NCBI RefSeq assembly: GCF_047302425.1
Contig: NZ_CP154855.1
Coordinates: forward strand, 2,232,001-2,296,000
DNA length: 64,000 bases
Origin: Oceanitalea sp047302425
GTDB lineage: Bacteria; Actinomycetota; Actinomycetes; Actinomycetales; Actinomycetaceae
Direction: 5' to 3'
Made by a program: the position numbers and the translations under genes. The first letter of the stretch is position 1, and each line of letters opens with the position of its first letter. Below, piece by piece: positions 15,681 through 27,937 of this stretch. The notes under the pieces are model-generated. The model worked only from the letters and a program-made list of their open reading frames with translations, was not told the origin of the DNA and did no database searches.

Positions 15681-16886
15681 TCAGCCGACGGCGCGGCGCA
15701 GCTCCTCGACCCGGTCGGTGCGCTCCCACGTGAAGCTCGGCAGCTCGCGGCCGAAGTGCCCGTAGGCGCTCGTGTCGCGGTAGATCGGCCGCAGCAGGTC
15801 GAGGGCGTCGACGATCGCCGCGGGGCGCAGGTCGAAGACCTCGCTGATGGCCGCGTTGATCCTCTCCACCGGCACCGTCTCGGTCCCGAAGGTCTCGACG
15901 TACAGCCCCACCGGGTGGGCCTTGCCGATGGCGTAGGCGACGTGCACCTCGCAGCGGCGCGCCAGCCCGGCGGCGACGACGTTCTTCGCGACCCAGCGAG
16001 TGGCGTAGGAGGCGGAGCGGTCGACCTTCGACGGGTCCTTGCCGGAGAAGGCTCCCCCGCCGTGGCGGGCCATGCCGCCGTAGGTGTCGACGATGATCTT
16101 GCGGCCGGTGAGTCCGGCGTCGCCCATGGGCCCGCCGACGACGAACTTGCCGGTCGGGTTGACGTAGAGCGTGTGGCCGGCCGTGTCGAGCTCGCCCGCG
16201 TGCTCGGCGAGCACGGGCGCGACGACCTCGGAGGCGACGGCGGAGCGCAGCCACTCGGCGGTGACGTCGGCGTCGTGCTGGGTGGAGACGACGAGCGAGT
16301 CGAGCGCGACGGGGCGGTCGCCGTCGTAGGCGATGGTCACCTGGGTCTTGCCGTCGGGGCGCAGGCCGGGGACGATCCCCTCCTTGCGCACGTGGCTGAG
16401 CCGCTCGGCGAGCCGGTGCGCGAGCCAGATCGGCAGCGGCATGAGCTGGGGGGTGTCGTCGCTGGCGTAGCCGACCATGAAGCCCTGGTCGCCGGCGCCC
16501 TGGGCGTCGTACCGGTCGCGGCTCTCGCCGGCGCGGTTCTCCCAGGAGGTGTCGACGCCGGTGGCGATGTCCGGGGACTGCTGGCCGATGGACACCTGCA
16601 CGCCGCAGGAGTGCCCGTCGAAGCCGATGGAGGAGGAGGTGTAGCCGATCGCGTTGACCTCGGCGCGCACGATCTGCGGGATCTCGACGTAGGCGGAGGT
16701 CGTCACCTCACCGACGACCGTGACGAGGCCGGTGGTCACGAGCGTCTCCACGGCGACGCGGGCGTCCGGGTCCTCCCGGAGGATCGCGTCGAGGATGGAG
16801 TCGGAGATCCGGTCACACACCTTGTCGGGGTGACCCTCGGTCACCGACTCGGAGGTGAACAGACGCAGGTTGGGCTTGGAAGTCAC
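15681..16886 (-). CDS. metK: S-adenosylmethionine synthetase
   Basis: 401 aa, the normal family length. It makes SAM from methionine and ATP. Signatures include S-V-T-E-G-H-P-D-K-V-C-D at residues 14-25, the G-A-G-D-Q-G-F-M-V-G-Y-A loop, and the glycine-rich G-G-G-A-F-S-G-K-D-P-S-K-V-D-R-S-A. Start ATG at 16884-16886, 14 bp after the coaBC stop, so it belongs to the mihF-gmk-rpoZ-coaBC-metK string. No SAM riboswitch fits in the 14-bp gap. Confidence 0.97.
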   Translation of the reverse strand: MTSKPNLRLFTSESVTEGHPDKVCDRISDSILDAILREDPDARVAVETLVTTGLVTVVGEVTTSAYVEIPQIVRAEVNAIGYTSSSIGFDGHSCGVQVSIGQQSPDIATGVDTSWENRAGESRDRYDAQGAGDQGFMVGYASDDTPQLMPLPIWLAHRLAERLSHVRKEGIVPGLRPDGKTQVTIAYDGDRPVALDSLVVSTQHDADVTAEWLRSAVASEVVAPVLAEHAGELDTAGHTLYVNPTGKFVVGGPMGDAGLTGRKIIVDTYGGMARHGGGAFSGKDPSKVDRSASYATRWVAKNVVAAGLARRCEVHVAYAIGKAHPVGLYVETFGTETVPVERINAAISEVFDLRPAAIVDALDLLRPIYRDTSAYGHFGRELPSFTWERTDRVEELRRAVG

Positions 16887-16900
16887 CGCACGATCCTAGT

Positions 16901-18124
16901 TCAGCGCAGCCGCGGCACGACCAGGTCCCACAGCCCCCGCGCCACGTCCTGCTTCGAGCCGGCGGCCTCCCCCACGACCTCGCCCTCGCGGTCGAGGACG
17001 GTGACGGCGTTGGCGACGTCCCCGAAGCCCCTGCCCCCGCCGACGGAGTTGACGGCGAGCAGGTCGGCGCCCTTGCGGCGCGCCTTGGCGCGGCCGAGCT
17101 CGAGCACCTCCTCGCGCTCCCCCGTCTCGGCCGCGAAGCCGACGACGACGAGACGCTCGCGCTCCCGCTGGGCGACGGTGGCGAGGATGTCGGGGTTCTC
17201 GACGAGCTCGACCGCCGCGGGGGCCGAGCCGTCCTTCTTGATCTTGCGCCCCGCCGTCGTCGCGGGGCGGAAGTCGGCGACGGCGGCGGCCATGACGAGG
17301 ACGTCCGCGTCCGCGGTGGCGGCGTCGACGGCGTCGGCGAGCTCGCGCGTGGTCTCGACGTCGACGACCGCGACGGCGGGGTGCTGGGCGGCACGGCGCG
17401 CGGCCTCGTCGATCGAGGCGGCGAGCAGCGTGACGCGGGCGCCGCGGCGGGCGGCCTCGAGGGCGATCGCGGCCCCCTGCCGGCCCGAGGAGCGGTTGCC
17501 GAGGAAGCGGACCGGGTCGAGCGGCTCGCGGGTGCCGCCGGCACTGACGACGACGGCGCGCCCCGCCAGGTCCTGCGGGGTGACGAGCGCGAGGGCGGCG
17601 GCGGTGATGGCCTCCGGCTCGGGCAGCCGGCCGGGGCCGGTGTCCGCGCCGGTGAGCCGGCCGGAGTCGGGCTCGAGGACCGTGACGCCGCGGGCGCGCA
17701 GTGTGGCGACGTTGGCGACGGTCGCGGGGTGCTGCCACATCTCGGTGTGCATCGCCGGGGCGAGCAGCACGGGGGCGGTGACCGTGAGGAGCGTCGTCGT
17801 CAGCAGGTCGTCCGCACGGCCGGTAGCGGCGCGCGAGAGGAGGTCTGCCGTGGCGGGGGCGACGACGACGAGGTCGGCGCTGCGGCCGAGGGCGACGTGG
17901 TCCACCTCGGTGGCGCCGTCGAAGACGCTCGTCGTCACCGGCTCGCCCGACAGCGCCTCCCAGGTCGGCCGCCCGACGAACTGGAGGGCGGCCTCGGTGG
18001 GGACGACCCGCACGCGGTGCCCGGCCTCGCGCAGCGCGCGCAGCACGAAGACCGCCTTGTAGGCGGCGATCCCCCCGGTGACACCGAGGAGGACGCGCAG
18101 CCCGGCCGCCCCCGACACGCTCAC
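16901..18124 (-). CDS. coaBC: Bifunctional CoaBC (phosphopantothenoylcysteine synthetase/decarboxylase)
   Basis: 407 aa. The N-terminal CoaC flavoprotein (about 1-180) decarboxylates phosphopantothenoylcysteine; it starts with V-L-L-G-V-T-G-G-I-A-A-Y-K and carries A-P-A-M-H-T-E-M-W and the H-V-A-L-G catalytic His region. The C-terminal CoaB half ligates cysteine to phosphopantothenate, with V-S-A-G-G-T-R-E-P-L-D-P-V-R-F-L-G-N-R-S-S-G. Together they give 4'-phosphopantetheine for CoA. The GTG start overlaps the rpoZ stop by 4 bp. Confidence 0.96.
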   Translation of the reverse strand: MSVSGAAGLRVLLGVTGGIAAYKAVFVLRALREAGHRVRVVPTEAALQFVGRPTWEALSGEPVTTSVFDGATEVDHVALGRSADLVVVAPATADLLSRAATGRADDLLTTTLLTVTAPVLLAPAMHTEMWQHPATVANVATLRARGVTVLEPDSGRLTGADTGPGRLPEPEAITAAALALVTPQDLAGRAVVVSAGGTREPLDPVRFLGNRSSGRQGAAIALEAARRGARVTLLAASIDEAARRAAQHPAVAVVDVETTRELADAVDAATADADVLVMAAAVADFRPATTAGRKIKKDGSAPAAVELVENPDILATVAQRERERLVVVGFAAETGEREEVLELGRAKARRKGADLLAVNSVGGGRGFGDVANAVTVLDREGEVVGEAAGSKQDVARGLWDLVVPRLR

Positions 18125-18384
18125 TCCTGGGTCGGGTTGACCGTCAGCAGTCCCTCGTTGATCTCGCGCAGCGCGATCGACAGGGGCTTGTCGGTCTGGC
18201 CGTGCGGCACGAGCGGGCCGACGAACTCGAGCAGCCCCTCCTGGAGCTGGGAGTTGTAGGCGTTGATCTGGCGGGCGCGCTTGGCGCCGTAGATGACGAG
18301 CGCGTACTTGGAGTCCGCGGCCTCGAGGAGGTCGTCGATCGGGGGGTTGGTGATGCCTTCGGGCTGGGCAACGGTTCCGGACAT
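18121..18384 (-). CDS. rpoZ: RNA polymerase omega subunit
   Basis: 87 aa. Omega helps assemble the beta-prime subunit into RNA polymerase. The core reads I-T-N-P-P-I-D-D-L-L-E-A-A-D-S-K-Y-A-L-V-I-Y-G-A-K-R-A-R-Q-I-N, written here in short motif form: P-P-I-D-D-L-L near residues 14-20, and the A-K-R-A-R-Q-I-N helix near 34-41. Start ATG at 18382-18384. It sits between gmk and coaBC, the standard bacterial neighbourhood. Confidence 0.95.
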   Translation of the reverse strand: MSGTVAQPEGITNPPIDDLLEAADSKYALVIYGAKRARQINAYNSQLQEGLLEFVGPLVPHGQTDKPLSIALREINEGLLTVNPTQE

Positions 18385-18449
18385 GCTCACCTCACGTGTG
18401 TTGGTTCTGGGCGCGCGCCGACGCCGGCCGGCAGGCGCAACGTCCCAGT

Positions 18450-19037
18450 CTACTCGGTCGCCAGGCCCATGAGGGAGACGAGCTCGTCGGTGGCGCGCGT
18501 CACGACGTCGTTGACGACGATGTCGTCGAACTCGTCGGCCGCCGCGAGCTCCTCGCGGGCGGTGCGCAGACGCCGCTCCCGCTCCTCCGGGCCCTCGGTG
18601 CCGCGCCCGACGAGCCGGCGCTCGAGCTCCTCGAAGGACGGCGGGGCGAGGAAGACGAAGTGCGCGTTGGGCATGGTCCGGCGCACCTGGCGCGCGCCCT
18701 GGAGGTCGATCTCCAGGAGCGCCGGGGCACCGCTGCGCAGCTGCTCCTCGACGGGGCCGCGCGGCGTGCCGTAGCGGTTCTGGCCGTGGACGACGGCCCA
18801 CTCGAGCAGCTCGCCGTCGGCGGCCATCCGCTCGAACTCCTCCTCGGAGACGAAGTGGTAGTGCACGCCGTCGACCTCACCGGGGCGGGGCTTGCGGGTG
18901 GTCGCGGAGACGGACAGCCACACCTGCGGGTAGCGACGGCGGATGTCGGCGGAGACGGTGCCCTTGCCGACGGCGGTGGGCCCGGCGAGGACGGTGAGAC
19001 GCGCCTCGGAGGCGGGGGACGTGTGCGGCACGGTCAC
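18450..19037 (-). CDS. gmk: Guanylate kinase
   Basis: 195 aa. It phosphorylates GMP to GDP. The P-loop is L-A-G-P-T-A-V-G-K-G-T-V, slightly unusual because most family members have G-P-S-G-V-G-K-G. The GMP-binding motifs S-A-T-T-R-K-P-R-P-G-E-V-D-G-V-H-Y and E-W-A-V-V-H-G-Q-N-R-Y-G-T are present. GTG start at 19035-19037 overlaps the mihF stop. rpoZ follows after 65 bp. Confidence 0.96.
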   Translation of the reverse strand: MTVPHTSPASEARLTVLAGPTAVGKGTVSADIRRRYPQVWLSVSATTRKPRPGEVDGVHYHFVSEEEFERMAADGELLEWAVVHGQNRYGTPRGPVEEQLRSGAPALLEIDLQGARQVRRTMPNAHFVFLAPPSFEELERRLVGRGTEGPEERERRLRTAREELAAADEFDDIVVNDVVTRATDELVSLMGLATE

Positions 19038-19345
19038 CCGAACCGCTCGACGAGGGCCTCGACCTGGTTGTGCCCCAGCCCGCGCACGCGGCGGGCCTCG
19101 GAGATGCCGACCTCGGCCATGATCGCCCGGCTCTTGACCTTGCCGACCCCGGGGAGCGACTCGAGGAGCTCGACGACGCGCATCTTGCCGAGCGCCTCGT
19201 CCTTGTCGGCGTCCTTGATGACCTGCGAGAGGGAGGTCTGGGAGTACTTCAGACGGTTCTTCACCTCGGCCCGGCGGGTCCTCGCGGCCGCTGCCTTGGC
19301 CAGCGCGGCAGCGCGTTGCTCGGGGGTCAGGGACGGGAGGGCCAC
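19034..19345 (-). CDS. mihF: Actinobacterial integration host factor MihF
   Basis: 103 aa nucleoid protein. Its H2TH-type DNA-binding part reads L-L-E-S-L-P-G-V-G-K-V-K-S-R-A-I-M-A-E-V-G-I, followed by R-R-V-R-G-L-G-H-N-Q. The basic N-terminal helix (R-A-A-A-L-A-K-A-A-A-A-R-T-R-R-A-E) fits the family. GTG start at 19343-19345. A 174-bp gap to the pyrF stop probably holds the promoter for mihF-gmk-rpoZ-coaBC-metK. MihF is an actinobacterial lineage marker. Confidence 0.95.
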   Translation of the reverse strand: MALPSLTPEQRAAALAKAAAARTRRAEVKNRLKYSQTSLSQVIKDADKDEALGKMRVVELLESLPGVGKVKSRAIMAEVGISEARRVRGLGHNQVEALVERFG

Positions 19346-19519
19346 GGCGATCACCTCGGGGACGGGGACATGGAGGGGGCTGAGGGCAAGGTACCCAGCG
19401 ACCAGCTCAGTGTGCCAGTACCCGCGGGCCCGCAGGACCGGCCGACCGGCAGGTGCAGCGTCGCGCTCACCACACTTGGGCGCCGGCCGCCCCCGCTGGG
19501 CGCCGACGGCGTGGGTCAC

Positions 19520-20364
19520 TCAGCCGCCGAGGGCGGCGCGGACCTCGGCGACGGCCTGCTCGGCGGCGTCCACGAGCCCGTCCGGTCCGGCGCCGAGGAC
19601 GGCGCGGGAGGTGCTGGCGAGCACCGCCTGCTCCGCCCCTGCGAAGACCTCGGCGACCTCCGCCCGGCCGGCGCCCTGGGCACCGAAGCCGGGCGCCAGG
19701 AGCGGGGCGCGGGAGGCGGCGAGGTCGATGCCGAGCCGGCGTGCGGCGTCGCCGATGGTGGCGCCGACGACGAGACCGACGGAACCCAACCCCGACGGCA
19801 CCGGGCCGCTCGCGTTGAGCGCGCCGACGCCGTCGACGATCCCGGCGGCGACCGCCCGGCCCTCGGGTCTGACGGCGTGCTGCACCGACGCACCCTCCGG
19901 GTTGGAGGTGAGCGCGAGGACGAACACTCCCCTGCCCGTGGCGTGGGCCAGCTCGACCGCGGGGGCGAGCGAGCCGAGGCCCAGGTACGGCGAGAGCGTG
20001 ACCGCGTCCGCCGCGAGGGGCGAGCCGTCGGCGAGGTAGGCCTGGGCGTAGCCGGCCATGGTCGAGCCGATGTCCCCGCGCTTGACGTCGAGGACGCTCA
20101 GCGTGCCGGTGTCCCGGCACGCGGCGAGCACGTCCTCGAGGACGGCGACGCCCGCCGAGCCGAAGCGCTCGAAGAGCGCCGATTGCGGCTTGAGCGCCGC
20201 GACGCGTCCGCCGAGCACCTCGACGACCCGCATGGCGAACTCCCGCAGGCCGCTCGCGTCGTCGGGCAGGCCCCACGCCGCGAGCAGGCCCGGGTGCGGG
20301 TCGATCCCCACGCACAGCGGGCCGTGCTCGGCCATCGCCCCGGCCAGCCGCGTGCCGAAGGGCG

Positions 20365-20368
<4 letters not shown>
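19520..20368 (-). CDS. pyrF: Orotidine 5'-phosphate decarboxylase (type 2)
   Basis: 282 aa. It decarboxylates OMP to UMP, the last step of UMP synthesis. The catalytic segment L-D-V-K-R-G-D-I-G-S-T-M-A-G-Y-A holds the Asp-Lys-Asp charged network, and the N-terminal C-V-G-I-D-P-H-P is typical of the longer type 2 (PyrF) subfamily found in actinobacteria. GTG at 20366-20368 overlaps the carB stop (GTGA), so it is the last gene of the pyr operon. Confidence 0.95.
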
Positions 20369-23651
<3,283 letters not shown>

Positions 23652-23652
<1 letters not shown>

Positions 23653-24863
23653 CAGGCGTCCTCTCCAGTGGTCGCGCGAGCCTGGCGGCGCTCCGCCACG
23701 AGCTCGAGGAATCGGTCGAACAGGTGGGCGGCGTCGTGCGGGCCGGCGGCCGCCTCGGGGTGGTACTGGACGGAGAAGGCGGGGATGTCGAGGGCGCGCA
23801 GACCCTCGACGACGCCGTCGTTGAGGCTGATGTGGGAGACCTCGACGCGGCCGAAGCGGCCGTCGTCGTAGGGGGCGACGCTCTCCTCCCCCACGGGCGC
23901 GTCGACGGCGAAGCCGTGGTTGTGCGCGGTGATCTCGACCTTCCCGGTGACGCGGTCGAGCACGGGCTGGTTGACGCCGCGGTGGCCGTAGTCGAGCTTG
24001 TAGGTCCCGTAGCCCAGGGCGCGCCCGAGGAGCTGGTTGCCGAAGCAGATGCCGAAGAAGGGCAGCCCGGCGGACAGGACCCCGCGCAGCACCTCGACCT
24101 CGTGGTCGGCGGTGCCCGGGTCGCCGGGCCCGTTGGAGAAGAAGACGCCGTCCGGGTTGAGGGCGACGATCTCCGCGAGCGTCGTCTGCTGCGGGACGAC
24201 GTGGACGCGGGCGCCGCGCTCGGCGAGCTGGGCGGGCGTGCGGGCCTTGATCCCGAGGTCGACGGCGACGATCTCGGCGAGCGGCTCCTTGCCCTCGAAC
24301 TCGCCGGTGGGCTCGACGACGTAGCGCTCCTGGGTGGAGACCTCCCCGGCCAGGGCGGCGCCGCTCATCGCCGGCGCCTGGTGGACGAGGTCGACGAGGA
24401 CGCTGATCGCGGAGGCGTCCCGGGCCATCGCGCCGGCGGGCAGCGCGGAGCCGGAGAAGATGCCGGCGCGCATGACGCCGCGGTCGCGCAGGTGGCGGGT
24501 GAGGGCACGGGTGTCGAGGTGGCAGATGCCGACGACGCCCTGGTCGCGCAGCTCGTCCTCGAACTCGCGGGTCGAGCGCCAGCTCGAGGCGCGGCGCGCG
24601 GGCTCGCGGACGACGAGGCCGGCGACCCAGATGCGGGTGGACTCCTGGTCCTCGTCGTTGGCGCCCGTGTTGCCGATGTGCGGGGCCGTCATCGTGACGA
24701 TCTGGCGGTGGTAGGAGGGGTCGGTGACCGTCTCCTGGTAGCCCGTCATCGCCGTCGCGAAGACGATCTCCCCGACCGTGCGGCCCTCGGCGGCGTAGGC
24801 CTGCCCGGCGAGGACGAATCCGTCCTCGAGGACGAGCAGGGCGTCCTCACGCTGGTTCCTCAA
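23652..24863 (-). CDS. carA: Carbamoyl phosphate synthase small subunit (TTG start)
   Basis: 403 aa glutamine amidotransferase that supplies ammonia to CarB. The class I GATase domain has the nucleophile in F-F-G-I-C-F-G-N-Q-L-L and the His-x-Glu pair in Y-H-P-E-A. The start is unusual: TTG at 24861-24863, supported by a perfect AGGAGG six bases upstream (24870-24875) and by a TTGA overlap with the pyrC stop. No ATG or GTG is available at a suitable position. It is translationally coupled on both sides within the pyr operon. Confidence 0.95.
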
Positions 24864-26179
24864 CGGGTTCCTCCTGTGTGGTCGGCGACGGGCTGGGCGT
24901 CGAGCACGGTCGCACGCCCGCGGAGGAACGTGGCCACGACGCGCCCTGGAAGGGTACGGCCCTGGAACGGGGTGTTGCGGCTCGTGGTCGCCTGGTGGGC
25001 GCCGTCGACGACGACGCGCGCGGCCGGGTCCACGAGGGTGAGGTTGGCGGGCTCGCCGACGGCGATGGGCCGCCCGTGCCCCTCGACGCGCCCGATCCGG
25101 GCGGGGGTGGTCGACAGGACGCGGGCGACGCCGGCCCAGTCGAGCAGACCCGGCTCGACCATCGTCTCGATGACGACGGGCAGGGCGGTCTCCAGGCCGG
25201 TCATCCCGAAGGCGGCGTCGGCCCACTCGCAGTCCTTGGCCTCCACGGGGTGGGGCGCGTGGTCGGTGGCGACGATGTCGATCGTCCCGTCGGCCAGCGC
25301 GGCGCGCAGCGCGAGGACGTCCTCCTCGGTGCGCAGCGGCGGGTTGACCTTGTAGACCGGGTCGTAGCTGCGGGCGAGCTCGTCGGTGAGGAGAAGGTGG
25401 TGCGGGGTGACCTCGGCCGTGACGTCGATGCCGCGGGCCTTGGCCCAGCGGACGATCTCCACCGACCCGGCGGTCGACAGGTGGCAGATGTGCACCCGGG
25501 AGCCGACGTGCTCGGCGAGGAGGACGTCGCGGGCGATGATCGCCTCCTCCGCGACGGCGGGCCAGCCGGTGAGCCCGAGCTCGGCGGACACGACGCCCTC
25601 GTTCATCTGGGCACCGGCGGTGAGGCGCGGCTCCTGGGCGTGCTGGGCGATGACGCCGTCGAAGGCCTTGACGTACTCCAGGGCGCGGCGCATGAGGACC
25701 GGGTCCCACACGCACAGGCCGTCGTCGGAGAAGACCCGCACGCGGGCCTGGGAGGCGGCCATGGCGCCGAGCTCGGCGAGCTGCTCGCCCGCCAGGCCGA
25801 CGGTGACGGCGCCGACGGGCAGGACGTCGGTCCACCCGGCCTCGCGGCCCAGGCGCCACACCTGCTCGACGACGCCGGCGGTGTCGGCGACCGGCTGGGT
25901 GTTGGCCATCGCGTGGACGGCGGTGAAGCCGCCGAGCGCCGCGGCGCGGGTGCCGGACCACACGGTCTCGGCGTCCTCGCGGCCCGGCTCGCGGAGGTGG
26001 GTGTGGAGGTCGACGAGCCCGGGCAGGGCGACGAGCCCGTCAGCGTCGACGACGGTCGCGTCGCTGCCCGCCTGGGCGGCGGCGTCGGGGCCGGTGGCGG
26101 CGACGACGCCGTCGGCGAGGAGGAGGTCGGTGGGCTCGGCGCCCAGGGGCGCGGCGCCCCGGATGAGGTGGGTGGTCAC
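24860..26179 (-). CDS. pyrC: Dihydroorotase
   Basis: 439 aa amidohydrolase that cyclises carbamoyl aspartate to dihydroorotate. The metal-binding motif D-L-H-T-H-L-R-E-P-G lies near residues 56-65, the T-D-H-A-P-H-P segment carries the catalytic Asp, and the substrate-binding Arg/Asn lie in H-L-R-E and the A-N-T-Q-P loop. The GTG start overlaps the pyrB stop by 4 bp. Long class I type. Confidence 0.96.
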   Translation of the reverse strand: MTTHLIRGAAPLGAEPTDLLLADGVVAATGPDAAAQAGSDATVVDADGLVALPGLVDLHTHLREPGREDAETVWSGTRAAALGGFTAVHAMANTQPVADTAGVVEQVWRLGREAGWTDVLPVGAVTVGLAGEQLAELGAMAASQARVRVFSDDGLCVWDPVLMRRALEYVKAFDGVIAQHAQEPRLTAGAQMNEGVVSAELGLTGWPAVAEEAIIARDVLLAEHVGSRVHICHLSTAGSVEIVRWAKARGIDVTAEVTPHHLLLTDELARSYDPVYKVNPPLRTEEDVLALRAALADGTIDIVATDHAPHPVEAKDCEWADAAFGMTGLETALPVVIETMVEPGLLDWAGVARVLSTTPARIGRVEGHGRPIAVGEPANLTLVDPAARVVVDGAHQATTSRNTPFQGRTLPGRVVATFLRGRATVLDAQPVADHTGGTR

Positions 26180-27165
26180 GCGGTGGCTCCCTGCGTCGTC
26201 GTGGGCGCCGGCGCGCCGGCGAGGAGGTGGTAGAGGACTGCCATGCGCACCGAGACGCCGTTGGCGACCTGCTCGACGATGGTCGAGCGGGGGCTGTCGG
26301 CGGCCTCGGCGGAGATCTCCAGGCCACGGTTCATCGGGCCGGGGTGCATGACGATGGCGTGGTCGGGCAGCGCGGCGAGGCGCGCGCCGGTGAGGCCGTA
26401 GCGGCGGTGGTACTCCTGCGGGGAGGGGAAGAACCCGCCGCCGGAGCTCGACATCCGCTCGCGCTGGACGCGCAGCATCATGACGGCGTCCGGGCCGGCC
26501 GCGATGGCGGCGTCGAGGTCGTACTCGACCTGCGCCGGCCAGGCGTGGACGCCGACCGGCACGAGGGTCGGCGGCGCGACGAGCGTCACGTGCGCCCCGA
26601 GCGTGGTGAGGAGGTCGACGTTCGAGCGGGCCACCCGGGAGTGGAGGACGTCGCCCACGACGACCACGCGCAGACCGGTGAGGTCGCGGCCGCGGGAGTC
26701 GCCGTCGTCGTCGGCCGCGAGGTGGCGACGCACGGTGTAGGCGTCCAGCAGCGCCTGGGTGGGGTGCTGGTGGGTGCCGTCCCCGGCGTTGACGACGGGC
26801 ACGTCGATCCAGCCGGAGTGGGCAAGGCGGTGCGGGGCGCCGGAAGCGCTGTGGCGGACGACGACGGCGTCCGCGCCCATCGCCTGGAGGGTCTGGGCGG
26901 TGTCCTTGAGGGACTCGCCCTTGGACACGCTCGAGCCCTTGGCGGCGAAGTTGATGACGTCCGCGGACAGGCGCTTGGCTGCGGCCTCGAAGGAGATCCG
27001 CGTGCGCGTGGAGTCCTCGAAGAAGAGGTTGACGACGGTGCGGCCGCGCAGCGTGGGGAGCTTGCGGATCTCCCGGGACTGGGTGGCGGCCATCTCCTCG
27101 GCGGTGTCGAGGAGCGCGACGGCGGTCGCGCGGTCGAGGTCGGCGGCGGAGAGCAGGTGCCTCAT
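26176..27165 (-). CDS. pyrB: Aspartate carbamoyltransferase catalytic subunit
   Basis: 329 aa. It transfers the carbamoyl group to aspartate. Signatures: F-F-E-D-S-T-R-T-R (carbamoyl phosphate binding) near residue 49, the second-site S-x-x-K-G-E-S motif near 76-82, and H-P-G-P-M-N-R-G-L-E-I near the C-terminus. ATG at 27163-27165 overlaps the pyrR stop. There is no pyrI, so control is expected at the PyrR/RNA level. Confidence 0.97.
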   Translation of the reverse strand: MRHLLSAADLDRATAVALLDTAEEMAATQSREIRKLPTLRGRTVVNLFFEDSTRTRISFEAAAKRLSADVINFAAKGSSVSKGESLKDTAQTLQAMGADAVVVRHSASGAPHRLAHSGWIDVPVVNAGDGTHQHPTQALLDAYTVRRHLAADDDGDSRGRDLTGLRVVVVGDVLHSRVARSNVDLLTTLGAHVTLVAPPTLVPVGVHAWPAQVEYDLDAAIAAGPDAVMMLRVQRERMSSSGGGFFPSPQEYHRRYGLTGARLAALPDHAIVMHPGPMNRGLEISAEAADSPRSTIVEQVANGVSVRMAVLYHLLAGAPAPTTTQGATA

Positions 27166-27722
27166 CGCTCCTCCCCCTCGGCCGGCTTGACGATGACGAC
27201 GGCGTCCTCGCCGCCGTCGACGTCCGCGAGCGTCACCTGGACCCGCTCGTGGCGGGAGGTCGGCAGGTTCTTGCCGACGTAGTCCGCGCGGATCGGCAGC
27301 TCGCGGTGGCCGCGGTCGACGAGGACGGCGAGCTGGACGCGCGCGGGGCGGCCGAGGTCGTTGACCGCGTCGAGGGCGGCGCGGATCGTGCGGCCGGAGT
27401 AGAGGACGTCGTCGACGAGGACGACGGTCGCGCCGTCGATCCCGCCGGCCGGGACCTCGGTGCGCATGAGCGTGCGGGTGGGCTGGGAGCGCAGGTCGTC
27501 GCGGTACATCGTGACGTCGAGGGTGCCGAGCTCCGCGCTGCCGCCGGCGGCGAGGACGCGCTCGTGCAGGCGCCCGGCGAGCGGGGCGCCGCGGGTGGGG
27601 ATCCCGAGGAGGACGAGACGCTCCCCCGGGTCGGTGCGCTCGAGGATCTCGTGGGAGATGCGGGTCAGCGCCCGGGTGATCTCCGGCGGGCCGAGCACGG
27701 GTACGACAGGACCAGGTGACAT
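27162..27722 (-). CDS. pyrR: Bifunctional PyrR regulator / uracil phosphoribosyltransferase
   Basis: 186 aa. It binds pyr mRNA in the presence of UMP and can also make UMP from uracil and PRPP. The PRPP loop is V-V-L-V-D-D-V-L-Y-S-G-R-T-I-R-A near residues 98-113. First gene of pyrR-pyrB-pyrC-carA-carB-pyrF. A recognisable PyrR-binding hairpin lies 14-33 bp upstream of the ATG, so the operon is probably autoregulated. Confidence 0.96.
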   Translation of the reverse strand: MSPGPVVPVLGPPEITRALTRISHEILERTDPGERLVLLGIPTRGAPLAGRLHERVLAAGGSAELGTLDVTMYRDDLRSQPTRTLMRTEVPAGGIDGATVVLVDDVLYSGRTIRAALDAVNDLGRPARVQLAVLVDRGHRELPIRADYVGKNLPTSRHERVQVTLADVDGGEDAVVIVKPAEGEER

Positions 27723-27736
27723 CTGGCAGGCTCCTT

Positions 27737-27755
27737 CCCCGCCTCACAGGACGGG
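27737..27755 (-). promoter_or_regulatory. PyrR-binding hairpin before pyrR
   Basis: On the minus strand CCCGTCCTGTGAGGCGGGG folds with CCCG..CC paired to GG.CGGG around a GTGA loop. The loop and flanks match the known PyrR recognition consensus (ARUCCNGNGAGGYU). The ribosome site GGAAGGAG follows at once, so PyrR binding could block translation initiation, as proposed for actinobacteria. A second CCCGTCC lies 9 bases upstream (27764-27770) and could compete for pairing. A -10-like TAGCAT is at 27784-27789. Confidence 0.85.
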
Positions 27756-27873
27756 TCGTTAAAGGACGGGCAGATCGCGGCTCATGCTAGCGGCGCCGCT
27801 CCCCCGCCCTGGACCGCGTCTCACCGTGGCGAGAAAGGTGCGACCCACCTCACACCCGCGCCCCCCTCCCGAA

Positions 27874-27936
27874 CGCCGACAGCACACCTACCGCCGACAG
27901 CACAGTTACCGCCGACAGCCGGATTCTCCGGCGAGG
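27874..27936. repeat. 18-bp repeat cluster downstream of cinA
   Basis: Two 18-bp units, CGCCGACAGCACACCTAC and CGCCGACAGCACAGTTAC, at 27874-27909 are followed by a third, broken unit that continues into GACAGCCGGATTCTCC. The same units and the same GACAGCCGGATTCTCC tail occur near 38.1 kb; the units also occur at 30.5 kb. The cluster sits at the 3' end of cinA. Confidence 0.8.
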
Positions 27937-27937
27937 C

